This document shows, one piece after another, positions 18,661 through 26,524 of a stretch of DNA of 64,000 nt (positions are counted from its first letter, which is position 1; every line of letters starts with the position of its first letter). Source of the stretch: Arsenicibacter rosenii (GTDB taxonomy: Bacteria; Bacteroidota; Bacteroidia; Cytophagales; Spirosomataceae); the NCBI RefSeq assembly GCF_001870735.1, contig NZ_MORL01000011.1, positions 1 to 64,000 on the forward strand. Reading direction: 5' to 3'. Below the pieces are notes generated by a model. That model made no database searches. It saw nothing but the letters and a program-made list of their open reading frames with translations, and was not told the DNA's origin. A program made the translations under genes and the position numbers.

Positions 18661-18717
18661 AGCGAAAAACATAACTCCCCGAAAGTTCAAAACTTTCGGG
18701 GAGTTATGTTTTTCGCT
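18661..18717. repeat. Perfect 27-bp-stem palindrome with 3-nt loop
   Basis: Bases 18661-18687 are the exact reverse complement of 18691-18717, with loop CAA. The core is AACTCCCCGAAAGTT / AACTTTCGGGGAGTT. A relative with base changes in both arms lies at 34317-34345. The perfection over 27 bp indicates a recent or actively maintained element. It could also terminate the upstream transcript: TTTTT lies inside the descending arm. Confidence 0.75.
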
Positions 18718-18746
18718 TTGCGAAACAGCCGCAAATACCCCTTGTC

Positions 18747-18777
18747 TTTGGCGCAATTTACCTCCCTGTTACGTTTG
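18747..18777 (+). promoter_or_regulatory. Bacteroidota-type promoter for the DUF1801 gene
   Basis: TTTG at 18747-18750, a 19-bp spacer and TACGTTTG at 18770-18777 match the Bacteroidota -33/-7 consensus (TTTG, 19-21 bp, TAnnTTTG). A second -7-like box, TATCTTTG, lies at 18786-18793 without a matching -33. The gene starts at 18824. Confidence 0.55.
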
Positions 18778-18823
18778 CATTCCCCTATCTTTGCCGTAAG
18801 AGAATTCTGTCAGTCAAAGCCCT

Positions 18824-19210
18824 ATGCAAATGAACGCAAACAAACCAGTTGATATTAACAGCTATATTGAAGGCTACCCGGAAGCCACCCGGCAACTGTT
18901 GAATCAGGTTCGGGCCGCCATACGGGAGATGGCCCCGACGGCTACTGAAAAAATCAGCTACGGCATTCCGACATTCGACCTGCACGGCAACCTGGTTCAT
19001 TTTGCCGCCTTTAAAAACCACATTGGCTTTTATCCGGGCGCGGGTGGTATCAAAGCCTTTGAAGAAGCTTTATCCGGGTACCAGCGCGCGAAAGGCTCGG
19101 TGCAGTTTCCGCTAAACCAACCCATGCCCCTGTCCCTGATTCAGGAGATTGTCCGGTTCAGGGTTCGGGAGAACGAGGAAAAGGCCGCGTTAAAGAAAGG
19201 CACAAAGTAA
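18824..19210 (+). CDS. DUF1801 family protein (YdhG-like, putative iron chaperone fold)
   Basis: A 128-residue cytoplasmic protein matching the DUF1801 fold: YIEGYPEATRQLLNQVRAAI at the start, a conserved central segment (EKISYGIPTF), FAAFKNHIGFYPG, and a C-terminal helix with basic residues. The family resembles frataxin-like/YdhG proteins, sometimes annotated as iron chaperones; biochemical evidence for this member is lacking. ATG 18824 is used; ATG 18830 would also serve. It has its own promoter and no operon partners. Confidence 0.8.
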   Translation: MQMNANKPVDINSYIEGYPEATRQLLNQVRAAIREMAPTATEKISYGIPTFDLHGNLVHFAAFKNHIGFYPGAGGIKAFEEALSGYQRAKGSVQFPLNQPMPLSLIQEIVRFRVRENEEKAALKKGTK

Positions 19211-19303
19211 AACGCGCTTAAGAAAGAAGCCCCAAAAGCGAAAGGCTTTCAGGACGGCCATATCTGCTAACACAATCACCTAAGCGGTATACAAAACAGG
19301 AGC

Positions 19304-20551
19304 TTAGTTAATACTGTTAACCTGGTAGGTAGTTAAACTTTTCCGGACAGGTTTTACTTGTATATCCACTGTTTTCAACCAGTCAGTAAGCTCATTGCCC
19401 GACATTTCGTAAATAGTTGTTAAGCCTTTATGTATATACATGTCTTTTAGACTTTCATCAGCTTCGTAAATAGAACCGGTTGTAGTTTCGAGAAAGTAAA
19501 TCAGATTCTTGACCGAAACATATAGCTGGTCAAGACCGGAACCCTTGATTTCTTTCATTGGTTTTATTTTCTCATTACCCGTTTTGGCCATTAATACCTT
19601 CACCTCCTGCACAGCCGTTGTTGAGTCCAGTCGAACCAGCAGGTTTTCGGCCAGACCCTGCTGTATATCAGCAATCATTTTAGGATAGCCTGCACTCCGC
19701 TTTCGGTAAATTACATCATAACGGGTTGTATCACTGGTGTTATTTTTTATCCATGCCGTACTTTTTAATTCTTTCAAAGCAAAGAAGGCTTCGCTTAGTG
19801 TCGCACCGACAACGGTAAATCCTACAAATCCATCGCGCTCATCAGTACCCCATCCAAACAAACTGCTTACTAATGACTGCCGGATCGTAAACTGATAAGG
19901 GGAAAACGTTACATTGTTTTTCTTGTCAAAAACCATGCGGCTTGTTTTTCCCTGCCCCGCCTGAAATCCTGTTACAAGCGGATCAATGCCCCCGTTAAAC
20001 GAACCGTACCGGACAGTAACGGCTGTTTTTCCCTGTCCCTTCTCCGGTTGCTCACCGAGAGCCGTACCCTGATTTGCCAGTACCTTATCCAGGATTTGCT
20101 GGCTTAACTCATTTCCTCTGTAAGCAACGTTGCCGTTCCGGTCAATGATAAAAACCGTAGGCCAAAACTCAATCCCATACGATTTCAAGTCGCTTTTATC
20201 ACTGTCCATGCCAAACCAGAAATCGAATTTCACTTTACCCAGAAAGTTTTCCAGCTTTGTTTTACTGTCGTCTGATATCGCCAAAAGCACTACCCCCTTG
20301 TCTTTATTCTCATTGTAGATCTTATTATTTTTGGGAAAAGAGGCAATGCAGGGTCCACACCATGTTGCCCAGAAATCCAGAATCACGACCTTGCCTTTCA
20401 GGGCCTGCAACGTTGGTATTGTTCCGTCCGGCTTATTATAGATTCCTTCAAGGTGAATTTCCGGAGCAGAATCTCCTGTTTTGGGCTGTGCAAAAAGCGT
20501 TACATGCACCAGACATGCTGACAGCAAACTGATCATTTTTTTCATCGTCAT
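19304..20551 (-). CDS. TlpA-like thioredoxin fused to an uncharacterised C-terminal domain
   Basis: A 415-residue exported protein: signal peptide about 1-22, then a TlpA/AhpC-TSA type thioredoxin domain (about 25-165) with active site C65-G-P-C68 in FWATWCGPCIASFP and the cis-proline segment EFWPTVFIID. Residues about 170-415 form a second domain that I cannot assign firmly; its layout (FTIRQSLVSSLFGW..., TTRYDVIYRKR..., late TDWLKTVDIQVKP) is reminiscent of domains fused to thioredoxins in soil Acidobacteria and Bacteroidota. A periplasmic redox protein with a client-binding half is the inference. Start at 20551; the in-frame ATG at 20542-20545 region (MKKMIS) is an alternative. Confidence 0.8.
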   Translation of the reverse strand: MTMKKMISLLSACLVHVTLFAQPKTGDSAPEIHLEGIYNKPDGTIPTLQALKGKVVILDFWATWCGPCIASFPKNNKIYNENKDKGVVLLAISDDSKTKLENFLGKVKFDFWFGMDSDKSDLKSYGIEFWPTVFIIDRNGNVAYRGNELSQQILDKVLANQGTALGEQPEKGQGKTAVTVRYGSFNGGIDPLVTGFQAGQGKTSRMVFDKKNNVTFSPYQFTIRQSLVSSLFGWGTDERDGFVGFTVVGATLSEAFFALKELKSTAWIKNNTSDTTRYDVIYRKRSAGYPKMIADIQQGLAENLLVRLDSTTAVQEVKVLMAKTGNEKIKPMKEIKGSGLDQLYVSVKNLIYFLETTTGSIYEADESLKDMYIHKGLTTIYEMSGNELTDWLKTVDIQVKPVRKSLTTYQVNSIN

Positions 20552-20692
20552 TTTATTCTCTGTATTTTAGTAGTGATGACACCAATATACAGACGAATCA
20601 AAATATGATATATTACAAGGATATCACATATTCATCACCTATTCTTACATGAACGGTTCTTAAGTACATAAACGGGCTCATTTCTATCACCA

Positions 20693-21706
20693 ATGGATTC
20701 AGAAAATACCATAAAACGATTCCTTATATTTTGCGTTTTTCTTTTGCTCCCAGCGGCCTTATTGGCGCAACGCCTTAATGTACGGTTAAAGCAGTACTGT
20801 ATTCTCGAAGCAGCCAGGCTGGTTCCGGAAGCAGACCGGCTCCACTTTGGCGGCATCTCTGCCATTGAGTACGTACCGGGCGGCCCATGGATACTAGTCA
20901 ACGACCGGGCCGTGAAGCCAAAGAAAGATTCCGTTACCGACCAGACCAGCTATCTGTTTACGGCCACCGACGCCGGCAAACTGGCTTCGGCGGTATTTTC
21001 GTCGGTTTCGGGCATTAGCGGGGTGGAAAACGTAGAATCGTACCGGTATAACCCCACCCTCAAACAATATTTTTTCGCAGCCGAACGGGATCAGGAAAGC
21101 CTGATTGGTGTGATCGGCGAACAGGGAAAACCAGAAACGCTCTATACTGAATCGCCGGACGAAAAACGTACGAGCGACAACCGGGGCATAGAGGGCCTGA
21201 CGTTCGACCAGCGCAATAATCTATGGTTTTCGCTGGAGTCGGGCGGCGAAACGGATTGCCGGAAAGCGACAGCCACCTATTTGTTTAAAGTGCCGTTTGA
21301 TACCCAGACCAACCGCTATAACTTTTCCCGGAAAGAGCGCTACACCTACCCGTTCGACGCCTGCGCCTGCCTGCCCAACGAGAGTCCGTTTACCGGGAGC
21401 CTGGGCAATGGCATTTCTGAAATTCTGCACTACGACACGAATACCCTGCTTGTGCTGGAACGCTGCTATGACGGGAAGGGCAACGGAACGAGTGTCAAAC
21501 TTTTCCTGGCCACCATCAGCGACGCTACTAAATCGTTGTCGAAAAGCCTGCTCTTTGATTTTAACGATTACCTCCGGCCCGACAATCTGGAAGGCATGAC
21601 CTGGGGCCCGGACGAAAACGGGCAGCGGACCCTGTATGTCATCAGCGACGATAATTTCAGCGCCCGGCAGACAACCCAGCTGATTGTACTGACCGTCGAC
21701 CGGTAG
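20693..21706 (+). CDS. Exported esterase-like protein of the phytase-like family
   Basis: A 337-residue protein with a signal peptide (about 1-26, ending LLAQ) and a repeated-blade beta-propeller layout matching the family called esterase-like activity of phytase. Family marks include FGGISAIEY near residue 51, ENVESYRYNP, the RGIEGLTFDQRNNLWFSLE segment (about 163-181) and the late DNLEGMTWGPDENGQRTLYVISDDNF. The acidic residues in EGLT and DNLEGMTWGPD are probable metal ligands. Substrate unknown; phytase activity itself should not be assumed. Divergent from the TlpA-like gene across 141 bp. Confidence 0.8.
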   Translation: MDSENTIKRFLIFCVFLLLPAALLAQRLNVRLKQYCILEAARLVPEADRLHFGGISAIEYVPGGPWILVNDRAVKPKKDSVTDQTSYLFTATDAGKLASAVFSSVSGISGVENVESYRYNPTLKQYFFAAERDQESLIGVIGEQGKPETLYTESPDEKRTSDNRGIEGLTFDQRNNLWFSLESGGETDCRKATATYLFKVPFDTQTNRYNFSRKERYTYPFDACACLPNESPFTGSLGNGISEILHYDTNTLLVLERCYDGKGNGTSVKLFLATISDATKSLSKSLLFDFNDYLRPDNLEGMTWGPDENGQRTLYVISDDNFSARQTTQLIVLTVDR

Positions 21707-21857
21707 TACCGGATCCGCCGGATCGTCATCAGGTCAACGTTACAAGTAACTACCTCGCTCAGTAAAACACCCCGGAAAACCCGCCATACACCGAAAACAG
21801 GCTTGCAAACGTTCCGGCAAATGCTAAACTTGCCGGTTCACAGCCTTACGTAACATT

Positions 21858-22622
21858 ATGTCAATCTCTCTGGAATCGGAACTCATCGGGATGCAAATCA
21901 TCAGCGAGGTAGTTGCCACCACCCTGAAAGCCATGCGGGAACACGCAAGCCCCGGCATGAGCACCAAAGAACTCGATGACTTTGGCGGGCAAATACTGCA
22001 GGATCTCGGCGCCCGCTCTGCCCCCCGCCTGACCTACGGCTTTCCCGGCTGGACCTGCATCAGCGTCAACAACGAAGTCGCCCACGGTATTCCGTCGGCC
22101 AACAAAATGTTACAGGAAGGCGATCTGATTAACATTGATGTCTCGGCCGAGCTGAACGGTTTCTGGTCAGACAACGGCGGTTCATTTGTGCTTGGTGCCG
22201 ACGTACACAAGCATCAGAAGTTAGTTGATACGTCGAAACGGATTCTGCAACGGGCCATCAGCCAGATCAGAGGCGGGGTACGCATTGCCGACATCGGCCG
22301 GCTGATCGAGAAGGAAGCGAAACGGTCGGGCTACCGCGTGATCCGCAACCTGACCGGCCACGGCATCGGGCGCGGGCTACACGAAACACCCCACGAAATT
22401 GCCAACTACTACGATCCGTATAACCGCGAACGATTCCGGAAAAACTCGGTCGTTGCCGTAGAGACGTTTATTTCTACCGCATCGACCATAGCCAACACCG
22501 AAGCCGACGGCTGGACACTAACCGGTGACCGGGGCGGCTTTGTCGCGCAGCACGAGCACACCATCGTCATCACCGACGGGGCTCCGATTATACTGACTGA
22601 AATGAACGGCATCTGGAACTAA
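21858..22622 (+). CDS. map: Type I methionine aminopeptidase
   Basis: A 254-residue pita-bread-fold metallopeptidase that removes N-terminal methionine from nascent proteins. Metal ligands are D94 and D105 (INIDVSAELNGFWSDNGG), H168 (TGHGIGRGLHETP), E202 (VVAVETF) and E233 (QHEHTIVIT); H76 in VAHGIP is the substrate-contacting histidine. The segment around D105 reads SDNGG where the E. coli enzyme reads GDTS, a variation that may mark a second MetAP paralogue rather than the essential housekeeping copy; the ribosomal-protein context usual for that copy is absent here. The DUF2306 gene follows after 10 bp and is probably co-transcribed. Confidence 0.88.
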   Translation: MSISLESELIGMQIISEVVATTLKAMREHASPGMSTKELDDFGGQILQDLGARSAPRLTYGFPGWTCISVNNEVAHGIPSANKMLQEGDLINIDVSAELNGFWSDNGGSFVLGADVHKHQKLVDTSKRILQRAISQIRGGVRIADIGRLIEKEAKRSGYRVIRNLTGHGIGRGLHETPHEIANYYDPYNRERFRKNSVVAVETFISTASTIANTEADGWTLTGDRGGFVAQHEHTIVITDGAPIILTEMNGIWN

Positions 22623-22632
22623 GCGATCCGCC

Positions 22633-23256
22633 ATGGCTCACTTGTTGACGTTTCTGCGCCGTTCGCTCCTGTTTCTGCTGGCCTTCGGGGTCGCCCTGTA
22701 TGCTTGCATTTATTTCTCGTTCCGGACTGATTTTCCGGTTATTTCGGCCAAAACGCCGGCTGTTTTTACACAACCGGCGTGGCAATTTGCGTTTTACGGC
22801 CATATTTTCGGCGGCATTCTTGCCCTGACCACCGGACCATTTCAGTTTTTACGCCGTCTCCGGAAACGCAACCTCCGCCTGCACCGGCAGCTGGGCATGG
22901 TATATGTCGGGGCCATTTTGCTGGCGGCTCCCTGCGCTTTGTACGCCGCCTTATACGCCAATGAAGGCTGGATTGCCCGGATTGGATTCGCCGGACTGGC
23001 CATTGCCTGGTTTATAACCACGCTCCGGGCCTACACGACCATTCGGGCGAAAAACGTACTGGCCCACAAGCGATGGATGGTCCGGAGTTATGCCTGTACG
23101 GCGGCCGCCATCACCCTACGGCTCTGGTTACCGCTCGAAATGGCCGGTTTCCATCTCTCGTTTGCAACAGCCTACCAGACCGTTGCCTGGCTGTGCTGGG
23201 TTCCCAACCTGCTTTTCGCCGAATGGCTCATTGCGCGGCGGAAATTTGAATTGTAA
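22633..23256 (+). CDS. DUF2306 family membrane protein
   Basis: A 207-residue integral membrane protein with about five hydrophobic segments (roughly 10-30, 52-75, 90-112, 117-135, 170-195). It matches the DUF2306 pattern: an N-terminal TM, a GHIFGGILALTTGPFQF segment, a basic loop ending HRQLGMVYVGAI, and AHKRWMVRSYA. Members may be quinone- or heme-linked membrane proteins, but function is not established. It starts 10 bp after the methionine aminopeptidase stop. Confidence 0.75.
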   Translation: MAHLLTFLRRSLLFLLAFGVALYACIYFSFRTDFPVISAKTPAVFTQPAWQFAFYGHIFGGILALTTGPFQFLRRLRKRNLRLHRQLGMVYVGAILLAAPCALYAALYANEGWIARIGFAGLAIAWFITTLRAYTTIRAKNVLAHKRWMVRSYACTAAAITLRLWLPLEMAGFHLSFATAYQTVAWLCWVPNLLFAEWLIARRKFEL

Positions 23257-23269
23257 GCAATTGCCTTTT

Positions 23270-23303
23270 AGCTTCCAGGAAGTAGAAAAACTTCCTGGAA
23301 GCT
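23270..23303. terminator. Bidirectional terminator between convergent genes
   Basis: Perfect 14-bp stem (AGCTTCCAGGAAGT at 23270-23283 with 23290-23303) and a 6-nt A-rich loop. Plus-strand CTTTT precedes it, and TTGTTT follows. It serves the DUF2306 gene and the convergent SnoaL gene. Confidence 0.75.
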
Positions 23304-23311
23304 TGTTTACA

Positions 23312-24058
23312 TTACACCTGCCACTGCTCCACAATCCTGTCTCCCGCCAGACGATAGACCGTAACCAGTTCCCGATCGTCAATTGTGGCAAAGACAACAA
23401 CAAAATCACCTTCCGCAACGACGGTTTTAATAACCGGCGTTGCCGGCAACCGGCGCAGATAATCGGCCAGCCCTGCCCTGCCATCGGCGATGTCGGGAGC
23501 ATGCTGGGTCAGATCAACGGCAACATAGCGATCAAGCACATCATTCTGGCCAGTCAGAACGACATGGGTGTAAAAATCCATCACCCGTTGTTTGTTGCGA
23601 CGGGTCAGCGCGTCATCACCGGTAACGGGCAAAGGACCATCCATCAGCATGCGGCCGTTCAGGGAGGTTGCCGGTGGACGGACCGTTACGTCGCGGTGCT
23701 CCGCCAGTTGCCCGTCAGCGATCCGGAACAGATCAACCACTACCTGTTGCTGCCCGCCCCACTGAAAGGCCATGTTGGTCACCACCCATTCGCCTTCGGC
23801 AATCAACCGCATAAAGGGTGGTGTGGGCGGCGCGGCCGGTTCAGGCATTCGCGGCATGGCGGCAATCATGGCCAGCAGTGTTTCTTTGCCGGAGCGCGGC
23901 GGTTGGCCCCGTTTGGGCGACCACGTGGGGGCGCCCAAACGGGGATGATGTTGGTAGGTGTCGGCGATAATTTCGCGGGCAAAAGCGAGATCGCCCTGTC
24001 CGATAGCCCGCCGGTAGAAAGCCCGGACAAGCGATTTATTGGCTTCGATAGAAGACAT
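23312..24058 (-). CDS. Tandem SnoaL/NTF2-like domain protein
   Basis: A 248-residue cytoplasmic protein with two copies of the SnoaL-like NTF2 fold. The first (about 5-120) opens ANKSLVRAFYRRAIGQGDLA and contains TYQHHPRLG; the second (about 130-248) opens RRNKQRVMDFYTHVV and contains DLTQHAP. In each, the His-containing segment follows the first helices, as in SnoaL cyclases and related hydrolases. Start set at ATG 24058, since the nine residues upstream of it (from 24085) are not family-like. Function unknown: it may be a small-molecule isomerase/hydrolase or a binding protein. No operon partner. Confidence 0.75.
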   Translation of the reverse strand: MSSIEANKSLVRAFYRRAIGQGDLAFAREIIADTYQHHPRLGAPTWSPKRGQPPRSGKETLLAMIAAMPRMPEPAAPPTPPFMRLIAEGEWVVTNMAFQWGGQQQVVVDLFRIADGQLAEHRDVTVRPPATSLNGRMLMDGPLPVTGDDALTRRNKQRVMDFYTHVVLTGQNDVLDRYVAVDLTQHAPDIADGRAGLADYLRRLPATPVIKTVVAEGDFVVVFATIDDRELVTVYRLAGDRIVEQWQV

Positions 24059-24454
24059 ACTGGTTGTGTGTACCTGTACCGGCACACGGGTTTTGGCCGA
24101 CCAATCATCGATCAGCGGTAGAGGATCTGTATTTATTGAGCAATAAAAAGCCGGGCAGCCGGATGACTGCCGGTGCTAAGCGCCGACGAACGGCTTAGCC
24201 CAAAAAGGCATATGTGAGGAGAAGTCGCTTAATCAACAGTGTAAACATACGGATTTTGAGCGTTTCGGGCGACAGAATAAGCGTATTTTCAGGATTTCCC
24301 TGTGTCAGGCACCGGAGAAGACATGATCGTCATTATTCAAATTATCCTATTTCTGAAATTCTGCTCCCCTGTTGTAAATCCGGTGACCATGTCCGGAAAT
24401 CAGCTCAAATTGTAACTTGCATATCAACACTCACTTCATAACCCTGTTTCTGAC
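24059..24454. other. 396-bp divergent intergenic region
   Basis: No gene seen. It separates the SnoaL gene from the molybdenum hydroxylase locus and should contain the latter's promoter. A weak stem, GCTAAGC (24175-24181) with GCTTAGC (24193-24199), is the only structure noted. TAACTTGC at 24413-24420 is one base short of a TAnnTTTGC box. Confidence 0.45.
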
Positions 24455-25318
24455 GTGCAACCGTTTCTGCCTGATTCACCCAAAGACATTGTGTCGAGCC
24501 TCGAAAAACAAGGCTATATTACTGACGATGAACTGGCTACTGCCCTATTTCTGCTTATCAGACTCGGTAAACCCTGTCTGCTTGAAGGCCCGCCCGGCGT
24601 CGGGAAAACCGAAATAGCCCTCGCCCTGGCGCATCTGCTGGATACTGACCTCATCCGGTTGCAATGCTACGAAGGACTGGATGTGAACGCTGCCGTTTAC
24701 GAATGGAACTACCAGAAACAACTCCTTGGGATCAAACTTCAGGAAAGCGAACAGTTGTCGCTCTCCGAAAAGGAAGCACATATTTTCGGACCTGACTACC
24801 TGCTGAAGCGCCCGCTTCTTCAGTCAATTACTCACCCTAAACGACCGGTATTGCTGATTGATGAAATCGACCGGGCCGACGAAGAATTCGAAGCCTACCT
24901 CCTCGAATTGCTTTCCGCTTTCCAGATCAGCATTCCGGAACTGGGCACCATCAGGGCCACCCACAAACCCTTTGTGATTCTGACCTCGAACCGGACCCGC
25001 GAACTGAGCGATGCCCTCAAACGCCGTTGCCTTTACCACTGGATCGACTATCCGGATCTGGTCAAGGAAATGACGATCGTCAAAAAACGCCTTCCTGACA
25101 TTGAAATCGACCTGCTGGGTCAGGTAGTGGGTTTTGTGCAGAAGCTTCGGAAACGGAAACTGGTGAAAATGCCCGGCGTGTCGGAAACCATCGACTGGGC
25201 GGAGTCATTGCTCGCTCTGGGATTCAGCCAGCTTACCGACGAAGCCATTGACCAGACGCTGGGCTGTATTCTCAAATCCATTGATGATATTAATCTGGTA
25301 AAAGCCGGAAATCCATGA
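24455..25318 (+). CDS. MoxR-family AAA+ ATPase (CoxD-like)
   Basis: A 287-residue AAA+ ATPase. Walker A is GPPGVGKT (45-52), Walker B is LLIDEID with D136/E137, and sensor 1 is in VILTSNRTREL. The spacing and LGKPCLLEGPPG lead match CoxD, the MoxR-type chaperone that, with the VWA protein CoxE, installs the cofactor of CO dehydrogenase-type enzymes. The start codon is GTG; no in-frame ATG lies nearby and the N-terminus fits homologues. Its last four bases overlap the coxE-like start (ATGA), so the pair is translationally coupled. Confidence 0.88.
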   Translation: MQPFLPDSPKDIVSSLEKQGYITDDELATALFLLIRLGKPCLLEGPPGVGKTEIALALAHLLDTDLIRLQCYEGLDVNAAVYEWNYQKQLLGIKLQESEQLSLSEKEAHIFGPDYLLKRPLLQSITHPKRPVLLIDEIDRADEEFEAYLLELLSAFQISIPELGTIRATHKPFVILTSNRTRELSDALKRRCLYHWIDYPDLVKEMTIVKKRLPDIEIDLLGQVVGFVQKLRKRKLVKMPGVSETIDWAESLLALGFSQLTDEAIDQTLGCILKSIDDINLVKAGNP

Positions 25319-26451
25319 AATCAGATGCCGCCAACATCACCGAAGCGATTGTCGGCTTTACGCAGTTTGCCCGGCAAAACGGCCTGAATGTCGGTATTCA
25401 GGAAACGCAGGAAGCCCTGCACGCTGCCCGGATCGGGCTGCTGGCGGAGCGGATTGACTTTCAGCACGCCTTACGCCTGCTGTTCTGCCAGTCGCCCGAA
25501 GAGCGCCGCCGGTTCGATGAGCTCTATGCACAGTTCTGGCAATTGGGTGTCACGCGGCCTATTGAAGACAAAAAGCCGGTTACCGAACCCGCACAGGTGA
25601 CGAAAAAAGGGACCGGCTCTGTTGTTTTTATGGGCAGAAACCGCCAGCCCGGCGCCGATGAAGAGGAAGATGGGCAACATGTATCGGGAGCCAATGCGGA
25701 GGAGCGGCTCCGGAAAATGGACTTTGCCAGACTAACCGATGTAGAAGCGGCTCTGCTGGAAGAACTCGCCCGTAAGCTCTTCAGCCAGATGACCTTACGC
25801 CTCCGCCGGCGGTATAAGGAAGGCCGCCGCACCGGTCCGCTGCACCTGCGCCGGATTATCCGTAAAGGGCTTGGTTCGGGCGGCGATATGATCAATCTGT
25901 TCCGGAAATCGCCCAGACCGCGCCGGCAACGGCTGATTGTGTTGCTGGATGTCAGCGGCTCCATGGACAAATACAGTTTTTTTCTGCTGCGGTTTATCGT
26001 GGCACTGCGCGAAAACTTCCGTCAGCTCGAAGCGTTTATTTTCAGTACGACCCTGCTGCGGATAACCCCCGCGATTCAGCATCAGTACCTTGATCAGTTG
26101 CTTGTTACCCTGTCGCAACAGGTCGATAACTGGTCAGGCGGGACAAAGATCGGGGAGTGTCTGCAAACGTTTAACGAGCAGTTCGGCAAACGTACCCTCA
26201 ACGGCTCTCCGACCGTGGTTATTCTGAGCGACGGCCTCGATACCGGCCCACCCGAATTACTGGCTACGGAACTGGAAAAAATCCGCCGGCGTTCACGCAA
26301 AGTCATTTGGCTGAACCCGCTTAAAGGGTCACCGGTTTATCAGCCACTGGCGCGGGGCATGAAAGCGGCCCTGCCATCGGTCACCACCTTCCGGTCGGCC
26401 CACAGCTTAGACAGCCTGCTGGAGCTGGAGGGTATCCTGGCGCAGGTCTGA
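25315..26451 (+). CDS. VWA domain protein (CoxE-like)
   Basis: A 378-residue protein with an N-terminal helical region (about 1-180, basic near 160-195) and a C-terminal von Willebrand A domain. The MIDAS motif is D212-V-S-G-S216, followed by a threonine loop at GGTKIGE and an aspartate at LSDGLDTG, so metal binding looks intact. CoxE-type proteins work with the MoxR partner as a remodelling pair for molybdenum hydroxylases. Overlap with the upstream ATPase gene by 4 bp and the downstream XdhC gene support that role here. Confidence 0.88.
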   Translation: MKSDAANITEAIVGFTQFARQNGLNVGIQETQEALHAARIGLLAERIDFQHALRLLFCQSPEERRRFDELYAQFWQLGVTRPIEDKKPVTEPAQVTKKGTGSVVFMGRNRQPGADEEEDGQHVSGANAEERLRKMDFARLTDVEAALLEELARKLFSQMTLRLRRRYKEGRRTGPLHLRRIIRKGLGSGGDMINLFRKSPRPRRQRLIVLLDVSGSMDKYSFFLLRFIVALRENFRQLEAFIFSTTLLRITPAIQHQYLDQLLVTLSQQVDNWSGGTKIGECLQTFNEQFGKRTLNGSPTVVILSDGLDTGPPELLATELEKIRRRSRKVIWLNPLKGSPVYQPLARGMKAALPSVTTFRSAHSLDSLLELEGILAQV

Positions 26452-26487
26452 CCTTGCTCACGGCCGGATGACCATGTGCGCCAACTC

Positions 26488-26519
26488 ATTGAACAAAATC
26501 ACGATAAAGTATACTTTTG
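26488..26519 (+). promoter_or_regulatory. Candidate promoter for xdhC, possibly giving a leaderless mRNA
   Basis: ATTG at 26488-26491 (one mismatch to TTTG), a 20-bp spacer and TACTTTTG at 26512-26519, a full match to TAnnTTTG. The xdhC start codon is at 26525, only 5 bp on, so transcription from here would begin at or within a base or two of the ATG. Confidence 0.45.
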
Positions 26520-26524
26520 CTTGT

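Noticed and set aside
20693-21706. Annotation as a true phytase
   Set aside because: It matches the esterase-like branch of the phytase-like family; the calcium-site signature of beta-propeller phytases is not evident.
23090-24121. 343-codon open frame on the plus strand across the SnoaL gene
   Set aside because: Overlaps the DUF2306 gene end and lies antisense to the double SnoaL gene, and reads through a strong terminator hairpin.
24413-24420. TAACTTGC, also at 50998-51005, and TAAACTTG at 21835-21842, each 15-35 bp before a start codon, as promoter boxes
   Set aside because: Each differs from TAnnTTTG and none has a properly spaced TTTG upstream, so I did not list them as promoters.
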